Counted from the stretch's first letter, positions 16,474 to 25,765 are shown. The stretch: DNA of 64,000 nucleotides from Opitutaceae bacterium EW11 (GCA_003054665.1 QAYY01000015.1:124001-188000); one strand, 5' to 3'. The notes: generated by a model from the sequence alone, not told the origin. A program made the numbers and translations.

Positions 16474-17094
16474 TCACGCCCGCGCCCACAACCGGGTCAG
16501 CGGCCCGCCCGCGCCGGCGACTGGATCGGAGTTCGGAAAACCGAGGCCGGCGATCCGCCGCTTCGTCTCCTGCGTCGGCGCTTCCCGGCAGATGTCCCAC
16601 GACTGCCCCGGCGGATAGGCGCCGACGACCAGAAAATCGGGACTGGCCTCGATCCGGCAGTGCCCCGTCCCGGCGGGCAGAACAGCCACATCTCCAGCCG
16701 AAACGGCTACTTCCCTCCCGCCCGGGCCTCCCAACACGAGCCGGGCCGAGCCTCCGGCGATTCCGAGCACTTCATGCGCCGTCGAATGATAGTGGTGATA
16801 TGAATACACGCCATTCCGCCACTGTGCAGGCCAGCCGTGGTGCTGAAAGAGGGCCTCGAACGCCGAGGCAGTTTCGTCCGGGCGCTTCGGCTGGACAGCG
16901 GCGCGATAGAGCAAAACCGGCAGGACCGGGTTGTTCGGCACCCAATCGTGGGCAGGCAGCGAAAAAGATTCCGGCATCATGGCAGTCTTGGGTGTGGATT
17001 CGAAACCCGGATCCTTCGGCTCCGCCCCCACCGCCCGCGTGGCGGCACCCGTGAGAAGCAGCTTCAGAAAAGTTCGGCGTGGAGTCCCGGCCAT
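16474..17094 (-). CDS. YjlB-like cupin protein with a twin-arginine-like leader
   Basis: This 206-aa protein resembles Bacillus YjlB cupins: [32 protein letters not shown], then [26 protein letters not shown] and [15 protein letters not shown]. The His residues of HHYHSTAHE and GH in the second motif form the likely metal site. Its N-terminus, [18 protein letters not shown], has an Arg-Arg pair before a hydrophobic stretch, so it may be exported by the Tat route, unusual for the cytoplasmic YjlB. The ATG at 17094 gives this leader; the frame is open far upstream but only as a shadow of the divergent TRAP T-component gene. No enzymatic activity is established for the family. Confidence 0.82.
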   Translation of the reverse strand: MAGTPRRTFLKLLLTGAATRAVGAEPKDPGFESTPKTAMMPESFSLPAHDWVPNNPVLPVLLYRAAVQPKRPDETASAFEALFQHHGWPAQWRNGVYSYHHYHSTAHEVLGIAGGSARLVLGGPGGREVAVSAGDVAVLPAGTGHCRIEASPDFLVVGAYPPGQSWDICREAPTQETKRRIAGLGFPNSDPVAGAGGPLTRLWARA

Positions 17095-17361
17095 GGCAGA
17101 CGTCGTGGGTTCGGCGCGCACCGTAGCCAGAGTGCCCCGGGTTTCCAGCGGCCGAGGACGGATTTTGTCGGATACGCGAGCGCCGCGTCCGCAGCCGGCT
17201 TGCGACTTCCACCCTCGGCCGGCAGCCGCGGTGGAAAAGAAACCAGGAACGCGATCCGCACGCGAAAATGCGCTTTCCTTGCGCCGCGACAGGCCTAACC
17301 GTGTGGAGTCGCCCGTCTTCGCACGGCCTCCCTGCTTTCTTTCGGGACGATCGCAACACCC

Positions 17362-18297
17362 ATGGCCCGGCCTTCCAGCTTCCTCGCCTTTCTCGGCGTC
17401 GCTTCCGCCGCCGCGTTCCTTACGTCCGGCTGCACCTCGGTCAAAAAGATGGCCGTGAACCAGCTTGCGGATTCGCTTGCGAGCGGCGGCTCGACGTTCG
17501 CCTCCGACGACGATCCCGAACTGGTGCGGCAAGCGGTGCCGTTCAGCCTGAAACTGATGGAGAGCCTGCTGGCCGAGAACCCCCGGCACCCCAAACTGCT
17601 GCTCGCCGCGTGTAGCGGCTTCACTCAATACACCTACGCCTTCGTCCAGGAGGACGCGGACGAGCTGGAAGCGAACGATTTTGCCGCCGCGGAGGCACTG
17701 CGCGAGCGGACCCGGAAACTCTACAAGCGGGCGCGGGATTATGGATTGAGAGCGCTGGAAGTCGCTCATCCCGGCATCACTGCCCGGCTCGCGGCCGAGC
17801 CTCGGTCGGCGGCGCAGACCGCAACCGCGGCGGACGTGCCGGCCCTCTACTGGACCGCCGCGTCGTGGGGCGCCTACGTATCCGCCAGCAAAGACAATCC
17901 CGCCGCCATCGCCGAGATTGCGCAGGTCGAAGCGCTTGTGGACCGCGCCACCCAGCTCGACGAGGCCTGGGGCGACGGCGCCCTGCACGAGCTGTTGATC
18001 ACGCTCGAAATGACCCGGCCGGACGGCGCCGGCAAACCGGTCGAGCGAGCCCGCCGGCATTTCGAACGCGCCGTGGAGCTGTCGCACGGCACCCAGGCCG
18101 GACCGTATGTTTCCTACGCGGAGTCGGTCTGTGTCGAAACCCGGGACCCGGCGGGGTTCGACCGCATGCTCCAGATGGCTCTCGCCGTGGACCCGAACGC
18201 CCGCCCCGAACACCGCCTTGCCAACACGGTGATGCAGCGGCGCGCCCGCTGGCTTCTCGAGAAAAAAGACGATCTCTTCCTTTCGGTTTCCCAATGA
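17362..18297 (+). CDS. TRAP transporter T-component lipoprotein (TatT family)
   Basis: This 311-aa lipoprotein (lipobox LTSGC, Cys at about 23) belongs to the TatT family of helical, TPR-like proteins that associate with the solute receptor of some TRAP transporters, best known from Treponema pallidum Tp0956. Typical are [35 protein letters not shown] and the repeat-like [14 protein letters not shown]. It is the first of three genes with overlapping ends (T-component, receptor, fused permease), and its stop overlaps the receptor start (ATGA). In Treponema the T-component forms a trimer that cages the receptor protein. It probably faces the periplasm. The ligand of this system is unknown. Confidence 0.88.
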   Translation: MARPSSFLAFLGVASAAAFLTSGCTSVKKMAVNQLADSLASGGSTFASDDDPELVRQAVPFSLKLMESLLAENPRHPKLLLAACSGFTQYTYAFVQEDADELEANDFAAAEALRERTRKLYKRARDYGLRALEVAHPGITARLAAEPRSAAQTATAADVPALYWTAASWGAYVSASKDNPAAIAEIAQVEALVDRATQLDEAWGDGALHELLITLEMTRPDGAGKPVERARRHFERAVELSHGTQAGPYVSYAESVCVETRDPAGFDRMLQMALAVDPNARPEHRLANTVMQRRARWLLEKKDDLFLSVSQ

Positions 18298-19328
18298 CAG
18301 TTCCGACCCTCCTCAAACTGAACGCCCGTCTCTGTATCCGGACTCTGGTTATCGTCGCCGTGTCGATCGCGGTAGGCCGCGCCGCCCCGCTGCCGATCAA
18401 GCTGGGCACGCTCGTGCCGAGCGGCACTTCGTACCACAAGGCCCTGATGGCCCTGGGAGAAACCTGGAGCAAGGATTCGAAAGGCGCAGTGACGCTGCGC
18501 GTGTACGCCGGGGGCAAGGCGGGCGGCGAAGCGGAGATGGTCGGCCTGATGATGGCCAACAATCTGCAAGCCGCGCTTCTGACCGGCGTCGGCCTGGCGG
18601 AGATCGATCGCGACGTGACAGGACTGCAGTACCTGCCGATGGCCTTTCGGAATCTCGACGAGCTCGACTACGTTTCCCAGCGCCTTCAGCCCGATCTCGA
18701 GGAGCGGCTGCGCAAGAAAGGCTTCATTGTCCTCTTCTGGACCGACGCGGGCTGGATCCGGTTCTTCTCCAAGAAACCCGTCGAACATCCTGCGGATCTC
18801 CAAAAGCTGAAGCTGTTTTCCTGGGCCGGCGACGCCGAGCAGGCCGAGCTCGCAAAGCTGGCGGGGTTCCATCCGGTGCTGATCGAAACGGCCGACATCG
18901 TTCCCAGCCTGCAAACCGGGCTGATCGAGGCGGTGCCGCTGCCGCCCTTCTACGCGCTCGCCAGTCAGGTGGACGTCCGCGCTCCCCACATGCTCGATCT
19001 CGACTGGACTCCGCTGGTCGGAGCGTGCGTCGTGCGGGCTGCAACCTGGGAAAAGCTGCCGGAAGAAATGCGCAAGCAACTGATGGAAGCGGCGCGGAAA
19101 ACGGGCGAGGAGGTCAGGTCGACCGCACGCCGCGAGAGTTCCGAATCCGTGGCGGCGATGCGCAAGCGGGGCCTCAAGGTCCTCGAAGTCACGCCCGAGC
19201 TGAAACAGGAGTGGCAGGAGGCGATGGAGAAGCTCTACCCCAGCATTCGCGGCCGGCTCGTTCCGGCCGAGATCTTCGACCGCACTTTGTCTTTGGTGGC
19301 TGAATACCGCGCCAAGAAGGCGCCGTGA
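18294..19328 (+). CDS. TRAP transporter substrate-binding protein (DctP family)
   Basis: The 344-aa periplasmic receptor of a TRAP secondary transporter has an N-terminal hydrophobic leader ([15 protein letters not shown]) and then the DctP pattern: [56 protein letters not shown] and [15 protein letters not shown]. The conserved Arg that binds carboxylate groups in DctP receptors (here possibly in WIRFFS or another Arg nearby) cannot be fixed without alignment. The gene is translationally coupled to the T-component gene (ATGA overlap) and to the permease gene (GTGA overlap). The substrate is probably an organic acid, inferred from the transporter class only. Confidence 0.9.
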   Translation: MTVPTLLKLNARLCIRTLVIVAVSIAVGRAAPLPIKLGTLVPSGTSYHKALMALGETWSKDSKGAVTLRVYAGGKAGGEAEMVGLMMANNLQAALLTGVGLAEIDRDVTGLQYLPMAFRNLDELDYVSQRLQPDLEERLRKKGFIVLFWTDAGWIRFFSKKPVEHPADLQKLKLFSWAGDAEQAELAKLAGFHPVLIETADIVPSLQTGLIEAVPLPPFYALASQVDVRAPHMLDLDWTPLVGACVVRAATWEKLPEEMRKQLMEAARKTGEEVRSTARRESSESVAAMRKRGLKVLEVTPELKQEWQEAMEKLYPSIRGRLVPAEIFDRTLSLVAEYRAKKAP

Positions 19329-21211
19329 CCATGGAGGACAAGCCCGCGACCGCCGACGCTGTCGCCAACGTCGGTTCCGCGCCAACGCTGCGGCATTCTC
19401 CTGCGGCCACGGTGGAAAACGCGCTGCTCGCGGCGCTCCTCGGGATGATGATGGTCCTGCCGGTGGCGGAGATCGTCCTGCGTTTTCTCATCCGCACCGG
19501 CGTGCCGGGTTCCGTCGTGATCGTGCAGCACCTGGTCATGGCGGTCGGCATGGTGGGCGGTGCGGTGGCAGCGCGGGAAAACCGACTGCTTTCGTTCTCG
19601 GCGGCGAGCCATCGGCTCAAAGGCGCGGGCGAAACGGCGGCACACATCGTCGCTCACGGGTTCGCCACCGCCGTCAGCGCCTATCTCTGCGGCGCCAGCT
19701 GGCTTTTTGTCGGGTCCCAGCGCTCCCTCGGCAAAATCCTCATCGCCGGCGTTCCGGTCTGGGCGGTGCAGTCGCTCCTCATCGTGGGCTTCGGACTGAT
19801 CGCGATCCGCCTTGTCCTCCGCTCCGGAAACGCTTGGCCGGCGCGGCTCGCCACCGCTGTACTCGCCGGGACTTTGATTGCCGCCGCCCTGCTGCTGCCG
19901 ATTGAGCCCGAGCACCTCCGCTGGCCCGCCATGCTGCTCCTGCTGATTTCGGTGATCCTCGGGGCGCCCATTTTCACCGCACTCGGCGGCGCGGCCATGA
20001 TCCTCCTCTGGACCGGCAGCGAACCCATCACGCCGGTGCCGCTGAAGTTCTATCAGCTCACGGTGAATCCCACGCTGCCGAGCATCCCGCTGTTCACGCT
20101 CGCCGGATTTTTCCTCGCCGAGAGCAAGGCCGCGCGCCGGCTCGTCGCCCTCTTTCATTCGCTCTTCGGCGGGCACCGCGGCGGCGCGGCGATCGTGGCC
20201 ACGCTGGCCTGCGCGTTTTTCACCTCGTTCACCGGCGCGTCCGGAGCGACGATCCTTGCGCTCGGCGGCGTGCTCATGCCGGTCCTGATCGCTGACGGCT
20301 ACAGCCAGCGCTCGTCGCTCGGCCTGCTTACCGGCGCAGGTTCGCTCGGGATGCTTTTTCCGCCCTGCCTCCCGCCGATCCTCTATTCCGTGATCGCCAG
20401 CAGCGGCGGCGAAGTGAGCGTGACGATCGAGCAGGTTTTCAAGGGCGGATTTCTGCCCGGCATGCTGCTCGTCATCCTTACCGCCTGGTGGGGCCGGCAC
20501 ATCGCCCCGCGCCCGACGACGTCGGCCGCACGCACGGCGACCGACTGGGAAGCGGTGGGTCGCGCCGCCTGGGAGGCCAAATGGGAGCTCATGGTTCCCG
20601 TCGTGGCGATCGGCACGTTGTTCAGCGGCTTCGCGACGCCGGTGGAATCCGCGGCCTTCACCGCGCTCTACACGTTTGTCGTCACGGTGGCGGTACACCG
20701 GGATCTCGGGTTGCGCCGGGATGTGCCGCGGGTCATGGCCGAGTGCGGGCTGCTGATGGGCGGCGTTCTTCTCATCCTCGGAGTCGCGCTCGGTTTCACG
20801 CACTATCTCGTCGACGCGCAGATTCCCGACCTCGCGGTGGAATGGGTCACGGGCACGATTCACTCGAAGTGGCTCTTCCTGGCGGCGCTCAATCTCGTGC
20901 TCCTGGTCATCGGCGGGCTGGTGGAAATCTACGCGGCGATCGTGGTGGTCGTGCCGCTCCTCGTCCCGCTGGGCACGGCCTTCGGCATCGATCCCGTCCA
21001 CCTGGGAATCATCTTCCTCGCAAACATGGAGCTGGGTTTTCTCGCCCCGCCGGTCGGACTGAACCTCCTGCTCGCGTCGTATCGGTTCAATCGCCCCGTC
21101 GGGGAAGTGATCTGGTCGTCGCTCCCGATGTTGGGCGTCATGCTCCTCGGCGTCCTGCTCATCACCTACGTGCCCTGGCTGACCACCTGGCTGCCGAGCG
21201 TCTGGCAATAA
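19325..21211 (+). CDS. TRAP transporter fused permease (DctQM)
   Basis: This 628-aa inner-membrane protein fuses the small (DctQ) and large (DctM) TRAP permease subunits. The first ~190 residues hold four hydrophobic segments with the Q-type feature IVLRFLIRTGVPGSVVIVQHLV. The rest is DctM: FYQLTVNPTLPSIPLFTLAGFFLAES, SFTGASGATILALGGVLMP, GLLTGAGSLGMLFPPCLPPILYS and ANMELGFLAPPVGLNLLLAS. It uses a sodium gradient to import the ligand delivered by the receptor. The GTG at 19325 overlaps the receptor stop; the ATG at 19331 is an equally plausible start. It ends the operon. Confidence 0.92.
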   Translation: MTMEDKPATADAVANVGSAPTLRHSPAATVENALLAALLGMMMVLPVAEIVLRFLIRTGVPGSVVIVQHLVMAVGMVGGAVAARENRLLSFSAASHRLKGAGETAAHIVAHGFATAVSAYLCGASWLFVGSQRSLGKILIAGVPVWAVQSLLIVGFGLIAIRLVLRSGNAWPARLATAVLAGTLIAAALLLPIEPEHLRWPAMLLLLISVILGAPIFTALGGAAMILLWTGSEPITPVPLKFYQLTVNPTLPSIPLFTLAGFFLAESKAARRLVALFHSLFGGHRGGAAIVATLACAFFTSFTGASGATILALGGVLMPVLIADGYSQRSSLGLLTGAGSLGMLFPPCLPPILYSVIASSGGEVSVTIEQVFKGGFLPGMLLVILTAWWGRHIAPRPTTSAARTATDWEAVGRAAWEAKWELMVPVVAIGTLFSGFATPVESAAFTALYTFVVTVAVHRDLGLRRDVPRVMAECGLLMGGVLLILGVALGFTHYLVDAQIPDLAVEWVTGTIHSKWLFLAALNLVLLVIGGLVEIYAAIVVVVPLLVPLGTAFGIDPVHLGIIFLANMELGFLAPPVGLNLLLASYRFNRPVGEVIWSSLPMLGVMLLGVLLITYVPWLTTWLPSVWQ

Positions 21212-21278
21212 CACCGCGACGGCCGCGTGCGCCCTCTGGCGACGCGCGGAAGCGCCCGGTCAAACCGGAGCTCCGGCT

Positions 21279-22094
21279 CTATTTCCGGGAAAAAACGGAC
21301 ATGCCGAAGCTCAGCCCCATCTGCAGCTTGCCCTTCCGCATACCAATTTGGAGATGGTCCTCGCGGCGGCCGTCGGGCGATCTGAAGTAGATCTTGTCAC
21401 CTTCGATCCGATACGTCGCCTTTTCGACCTTCTCGGCGCCGTCGGTCCCCTTGCTGCGGACTTCCACGCTGGCTCCCGGCCCGAAGATGTAGACGGGCGT
21501 TCCGACTTTCGCAGTCATCTCGTTTTTCAGCTTCTCGACCTCGGGGCCTTTCATCCCGGGCATCATCCAGTCGATCGTGGCGTCGCAATCGAACACCCAC
21601 GTGCCCCGGATCTCGGATTCCGACGGAGGAACCCCGGCCCGCTCGCGCTGGAGCTCCTCCCGGACCTGTTTCTCCGCCGCCGCGCTCGAGTTCCGGTTGT
21701 TGAGATCGTCGTAGTGCGTCCTGACCGTCGCCACCGTGGCGGAATCGCATTCACCGAGCGCCGCCTTCAGATCCTCTTCGGAGATCTCCCCGTCCTTGGC
21801 AGAGCGAATGCTCGAAGACACCTCTCCCAGGACCTCTTCGACCTGACCGTACTCCTCCTTCGACCAGCCGGAGTCCTTCCATGCCTTGGCCAGCTCCGCA
21901 TTCGCGACCACGAGCAAATCCGGGTTCTGTCGGGACCACGTCTTTCGTGCATTGAAGAGAGCCTGCGCGTATTCGAGTTTCACGTACTTCTGATAGTCGT
22001 TTTCCGTGACCTTGGTCGCAGCCCTGCACGGCGCAGCGCCGAGGGCGAAGAAGAGACAGCCTGCGAGCAGGCAGCACAATACGCGGGTGTTCAT
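21279..22094 (-). CDS. Hypothetical secreted protein
   Basis: I do not recognise this 271-aa protein. It has a signal peptide (MNTRVLCCLLAGCLFFALGAAPCRA). A helical, charged N-terminal half (about 27-165, rich in Glu and Lys, including KDSGWSKEEYGQVEEVLGEVSSS) is followed by a beta-strand-rich C-terminal domain. That domain begins at IRGTWVFDCDATIDWM and ends FGMSVFSRK, with the alternation TYRIEGDKIYFRSPDGR that resembles lipocalin-like or TIGR03067-type small beta-barrels. Three Cys remain in the mature part. The start at 22094 is set by the signal peptide; the open frame runs 34 codons further upstream. It is convergent with the TRAP permease and is probably monocistronic. Confidence 0.7.
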   Translation of the reverse strand: MNTRVLCCLLAGCLFFALGAAPCRAATKVTENDYQKYVKLEYAQALFNARKTWSRQNPDLLVVANAELAKAWKDSGWSKEEYGQVEEVLGEVSSSIRSAKDGEISEEDLKAALGECDSATVATVRTHYDDLNNRNSSAAAEKQVREELQRERAGVPPSESEIRGTWVFDCDATIDWMMPGMKGPEVEKLKNEMTAKVGTPVYIFGPGASVEVRSKGTDGAEKVEKATYRIEGDKIYFRSPDGRREDHLQIGMRKGKLQMGLSFGMSVFSRK

Positions 22095-22465
22095 GGGGAA
22101 GGAGGGGTAAACGCGGCTGGCCGACACACGGCGCGCCGGCGCCGCGGAATGATCCGTCGACGGCCTTGCCGGCACAATGCCAAAGCGGCCGGGCATAGTC
22201 CCTCGAACTGTCAGGGAAATACGTTCGACTGGCCGGTGAAGCCATCGAAACCACAGCCGGAGAGAACGTTGTCAGGAGCAATCTCCCCGCCTTTCGTAAG
22301 CCGCGGCCAAGCAGGCGGCAGTTCTGAGTCGACAACGGACAGCGGTATCTGCCGGAGTAGCACGACTGCCGTGCCACCTGCGTGTTCTCGGAGTCGGGAG
22401 GCGACAGAGCGCGTGCGGCAAACCCCAAGTCGGTCCCGCCTCCATCCACTTCAACCCAGCCTCCC
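22095..22465. other. Intergenic region between divergent genes
   Basis: About 370 bp separate the secreted hypothetical (minus strand) from the first GT2 gene (plus strand). I see no coding frame with protein-like composition, no tRNA and no strong inverted repeat. It must contain promoters for both directions, but none is convincing by eye. If the glycosyltransferase starts at GTG 22382 instead of GTG 22466, the region is 84 bp shorter. Confidence 0.4.
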
Positions 22466-23356
22466 GTGCGCCCCCGCACCTCCGTCCTGGTTTGCAACTA
22501 CAACAATGGCCCCTTCATCCACGAGTGTCTGGCCTCCGTGCTGGCCCAGTCGCCTTCGCCGGACGAGATCATCGTGGCCGACGACGGCAGCACCGACGAC
22601 AGCCTGGTGACGCTGAGCCGCTTCGAGCCGCGCGTGACAGTTCTCCGAATGGAGCACGGCTCGGGCACGAAGATCCAGAACCAAGCCCGGGTGCTTCAGG
22701 CGGCGTTCGAAAACTGCACCGGCGATATCGTTTTTCTTCTCGATGGAGACGACTCCTTCCTTCCGGGGAAGATCGAGGCATACGTGAAGGCGTTCGCCGC
22801 GAACCCTCGGGCGGTGATGGTGCAGGCGCCGATGGTCCTGATCGATGGCGACGGCCGAGGAATCGGCCTGGACATCGACGCGAAGCGCCATTGGCGGGAC
22901 CCGCTCGCGGAAATGTACCGCCGACAGGAAGTGAATATTCACTACGCCACCAGCGCCCTGGCCTTCCGCCGCACGTACCTGGAGCAACGTTTTCCCTGGG
23001 TCGACGATCTCCACGGCCTCGCGATCGACACCGCCCTGGCGATCGTGGCCCCGCTCCACGGCACCGTTTTCACCATGGACGAGCCCTTCTCGTCCTGGCG
23101 CCGCCACGACAACGCCGCCACCGTGATCGAACCGGTCCACTTCTTCGGCGAAACCGAAAAAAAACGGGACTACTTCAACCGTTACTGCCGAACCCACTCC
23201 TTCCGTCCGCTTCGCCGCTGGTCGAGTCCGCGGTATTGGGTCTTCTGGATGCGCAATCGGCTCCTCCCGAAAACGCTACCGCAGTGGGCCCGGCAGCTTC
23301 GCTGGTTTTTCCTTTCCGACGCCCAGCGACAGGCGCTGCTCCGCAAGCAGGAATGA
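22466..23356 (+). CDS. GT2 family glycosyltransferase, first of a tandem pair
   Basis: This GT-A fold enzyme (about 296 aa) transfers a sugar from a nucleotide donor. The N-terminus is TSVLVCNYNNGPFIHECLASVLAQ, followed by DEIIVADDGSTDDSL and the metal-binding DGDD in FLLDGDDSFLPGKI. No transmembrane segment is visible. The GTG at 22466 is chosen because the protein then starts exactly like its downstream paralogue (MQLRTSVLVCNYNNGPF); upstream in-frame codons to 22382 are low-complexity Pro/Ser. Neither start has a good Shine-Dalgarno. It aligns with the next GT2 gene along its whole length, marking a tandem duplication. The acceptor is likely a surface or matrix glycan, as nearby genes include a methyltransferase and another glycosyltransferase. 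Confidence 0.88.
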   Translation: MRPRTSVLVCNYNNGPFIHECLASVLAQSPSPDEIIVADDGSTDDSLVTLSRFEPRVTVLRMEHGSGTKIQNQARVLQAAFENCTGDIVFLLDGDDSFLPGKIEAYVKAFAANPRAVMVQAPMVLIDGDGRGIGLDIDAKRHWRDPLAEMYRRQEVNIHYATSALAFRRTYLEQRFPWVDDLHGLAIDTALAIVAPLHGTVFTMDEPFSSWRRHDNAATVIEPVHFFGETEKKRDYFNRYCRTHSFRPLRRWSSPRYWVFWMRNRLLPKTLPQWARQLRWFFLSDAQRQALLRKQE

Positions 23357-23411
23357 GCTGGCGGTCGCGACGGTCCAAATCCATCGCAGCTCCGCAGATC
23401 GCCTCTGAATA

Positions 23412-23431
23412 GTAGGCCGGTTCAGGCCTAC
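23412..23431. repeat. Perfect hairpin between the two GT2 genes
   Basis: GTAGGCC (23412-23418) and GGCCTAC (23425-23431) form a perfect 7-bp stem with a GGTTCA loop, 56 bp after the first GT2 gene. No T-tract follows, so it could be a weak terminator, an mRNA-stabilising structure or an operator for the second copy. Confidence 0.4.
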
Positions 23432-23654
23432 GCAGAGCTGCTGTCGTCCCTCGGCTGCCGGGCAAGCGTAGTCTAGAAACGCCCGCACGGTTCGTTGGCA
23501 TTTCTATGTAAGGCCGCGCTTATGCGGCACCCGCTCCGGATCAGTCTCTCTGAAACCGGCCGCCTCGGTTGGACTGACGTGTCTTTCTGGATACCGGAAT
23601 CTCTCCGTCGCGCGCCCGAAACCCACCCCAAACCGGCGGCACGGCGCCCCCCCC

Positions 23655-24542
23655 ATGCAGCTGCGCACGTCCGTCTTGGTCTGCAATTACAACAACGGGC
23701 CGTTTCTGCGCGAGTGCCTGGAGTCCGTCATGGCGCAGACGCGCGAGCCCGACGAAATCATCGTCGCCGACGACGGGAGCACCGACGAGAGTCTCGCCAT
23801 ACTGGACCGGATGCCGATGCGGATTTCCGTGCTCCGGCTTTCGCACGGAACCGAAACAAAACGTCTGAATCAGGCCCGCGCGTTTCAGGCGGCGTTCCAG
23901 CGCAGCAGCGGCGACATCGTTTTTCTGCTGGATGGAGACGACCTTTTCCTGCCGAAGAAGATCGCTGCGTATGCCGAAGCGTTCGAGGGCGACCCGCAGG
24001 TCGTGATGGTGCAGTGCCCGATGATTCTCGTCGACGGCACCGGGCAGCGCCTCGGGCTGGACATCGACGCGAAGCGACATTGGCGCGATCCGTTGCGCGA
24101 GATGCGCCGCCGTCAGGAGGTGAACATCCATTACGCGACGAGCGCGCTCGCCTTCCGCCGCACCTACCTCGAAGCGAGATTCCCCTGGGCGGATCGCACC
24201 CTGGGCCTGGCCACCGACACCGTGCTGTCGATCGTCGCCCCGCTGTTCGGGCGCGTTGCGACGTTGGACGAGCCCCTCTCGGTCTGGCGCCGCCATCAGA
24301 ACGCCAGCACCGTCCGGCACCCATTGGATTACTTCCGCGAGACGGAGAAAAAACGGACGTATTTCAACAGATACTGCCGGGCGCATGCTTTCCGTCCCCT
24401 CCGCCGTTGGTCGAGCCCGCGCTACTGCGCCTACTGGATGCGCAACCAGGTCCTTCCGTCGGCTCCGCCAGCCTGGTTCCGAACCCTGCGCTGGCATCTG
24501 CTCTCGGCCGAGCAGCGTCAGTCGCTGCTTCAGCGGAAATGA
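23655..24542 (+). CDS. GT2 family glycosyltransferase, second of a tandem pair
   Basis: This 295-aa paralogue of the preceding gene has the same elements in the same order: TSVLVCNYNNGPFLRECLESV, DEIIVADDGSTDESL, FLLDGDDLFLPKKI, LDIDAKRHWRDPL, NIHYATSALAFRRTYLE and FRPLRRWSSPRY. Both copies keep all recognisable GT2 residues, so both are probably active, perhaps with different donor or acceptor specificity (divergence is greatest in residues about 60-80 and near the C-terminus). The ATG at 23655 is preceded directly by eight C residues, leaving no Shine-Dalgarno, so initiation must be weak or use another mechanism. It is about 300 bp from the first copy and 178 bp upstream of a PEP-CTERM gene. 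Confidence 0.9.
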   Translation: MQLRTSVLVCNYNNGPFLRECLESVMAQTREPDEIIVADDGSTDESLAILDRMPMRISVLRLSHGTETKRLNQARAFQAAFQRSSGDIVFLLDGDDLFLPKKIAAYAEAFEGDPQVVMVQCPMILVDGTGQRLGLDIDAKRHWRDPLREMRRRQEVNIHYATSALAFRRTYLEARFPWADRTLGLATDTVLSIVAPLFGRVATLDEPLSVWRRHQNASTVRHPLDYFRETEKKRTYFNRYCRAHAFRPLRRWSSPRYCAYWMRNQVLPSAPPAWFRTLRWHLLSAEQRQSLLQRK

Positions 24543-24720
24543 CCGTCACAAGGACCCGCCGCCGGATGCGGGCGGCTGCTCGGGCAGCGGCGGTTCGTCG
24601 CCGGCCACGCCCCGGACTAGTCGAAAGGCGAATACCGGGTCGGCGCACAACGGGTACAGTACCGCCTCACGCTTCTCCGCGCGCAAGCATCACAGCGGCA
24701 GGGACGCGTTCGTTCGTACC

Positions 24721-25530
24721 ATGAAGAAAACCACAATCCTGTCTTTCGCCACGGCCCTTTGCGGGCTGCTGGCTTCCGTCGCATCCGCGCAGTTCTACTA
24801 CGGCGATTCCGTCACCGTGGGTTCCGGCTGGATGCGCACCTACGTGCAGTACAACTCCGGCGCGCCTTCGCGCATCGGCATCCAGATGAGCGAGGACGCG
24901 TTCAACGCATTCTCCTCGCTGCCCGGCAGCGCGAACATGCTCTCGCTCCCGACGCAGGCGCCAGCTCCGTTCAACCACGTCATGGTCGACTGGAATCCGG
25001 AGGGGCATCCCGGTCCCGGCTACAACGCGCCCCATTTCGACTTCCATTTCTACTTCAGCTCTCCCGAAGAGGTTGCGGCGATTCCCTTCGATCCCGCGCC
25101 GGCTCCGGTGGACCCGATGTGGGTCGCCTCCGACTACGCACCCGATGCGGTGGTCGTCCCGGCCATGGGCCAGCACTACCTCGACTTGCTCTCGCCCGAG
25201 TTCAACGGCGGGCCATTCACGAAGACCTTCATCTACGGCTACTATCAGGGACAGATGACGTTCCTCGAACCGATGATCACCTATGCGACACTGCAGTCCG
25301 GAGGAAGCGAGTCCGCCGCGATCCGGCAGCCGTCCGCCTTCCAGGCCAGCGGGTATTATCCCACTGAATACGGTTTCTCGCACGGCGACCGGGTCTATGA
25401 CGTCTACCTCGGCGGCTTGAACTTCGCGGCCTCGCCCGTTCCCGAGCCCTCGACCTACGGCCTCCTCGGGGCCGCAGCCCTCGGAGCGCTCGTGCTGATT
25501 CGCCGTCGCGCTCGCGCGATCAAGGCCTGA
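24721..25530 (+). CDS. PEP-CTERM protein with a TTHB210-like domain
   Basis: The 269-aa product is a secreted protein with a signal peptide (MKKTTILSFATALCGLLASVASA) and a C-terminal PEP-CTERM signal (SPVPEPSTYGLLGAAALGA followed by LVLIRRRARAIKA) almost identical to that of the protein at 4176-4829. The middle has the block EGHPGPGYNAPHFDFHFYF, which resembles the TTHB210-like (DUF5602) domain described from Thermus proteins; the His residues there could bind a metal. Residues about 45-80 (GIQMSEDAFNAFSSLPGS) also fit this family. It lies between the GT2 pair and a methyltransferase gene, consistent with the link between PEP-CTERM sorting and exopolysaccharide genes. Function unknown. Confidence 0.87.
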   Translation: MKKTTILSFATALCGLLASVASAQFYYGDSVTVGSGWMRTYVQYNSGAPSRIGIQMSEDAFNAFSSLPGSANMLSLPTQAPAPFNHVMVDWNPEGHPGPGYNAPHFDFHFYFSSPEEVAAIPFDPAPAPVDPMWVASDYAPDAVVVPAMGQHYLDLLSPEFNGGPFTKTFIYGYYQGQMTFLEPMITYATLQSGGSESAAIRQPSAFQASGYYPTEYGFSHGDRVYDVYLGGLNFAASPVPEPSTYGLLGAAALGALVLIRRRARAIKA

Positions 25531-25765
25531 CACCGGAAGAAAACCGGCTGGTCGATTCGGCGGCCGGGCAGGGAACGCAGGGCGAGCGCCCGACAACGAC
25601 GGCGCTCCCCTGCAACGTTCCAGGGCAAAGGTCTTTTCGCCGGCACGTGCATACCCGAAACCGCGAACCCAAACAGCCGGGGAAACCCGGGCATCGCGAC
25701 ACGGCCGGTTCCCGAGGCCACCGACAGGATCATGGAGGCCCTGCCGGTGTCTCGCGGCCGCTTCC

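Noticed and set aside
17095-18294. A long upstream extension of the cupin frame on the minus strand
   Set aside because: It overlaps the TRAP T-component gene antisense and lacks protein-like sequence; the cupin starts at 17094 with its own leader.
19235-21214. A 659-codon minus-strand frame opposite the TRAP permease gene
   Set aside because: It is a low-complexity His/Asp/Glu/Arg-rich shadow; the plus strand encodes recognisable DctQM.
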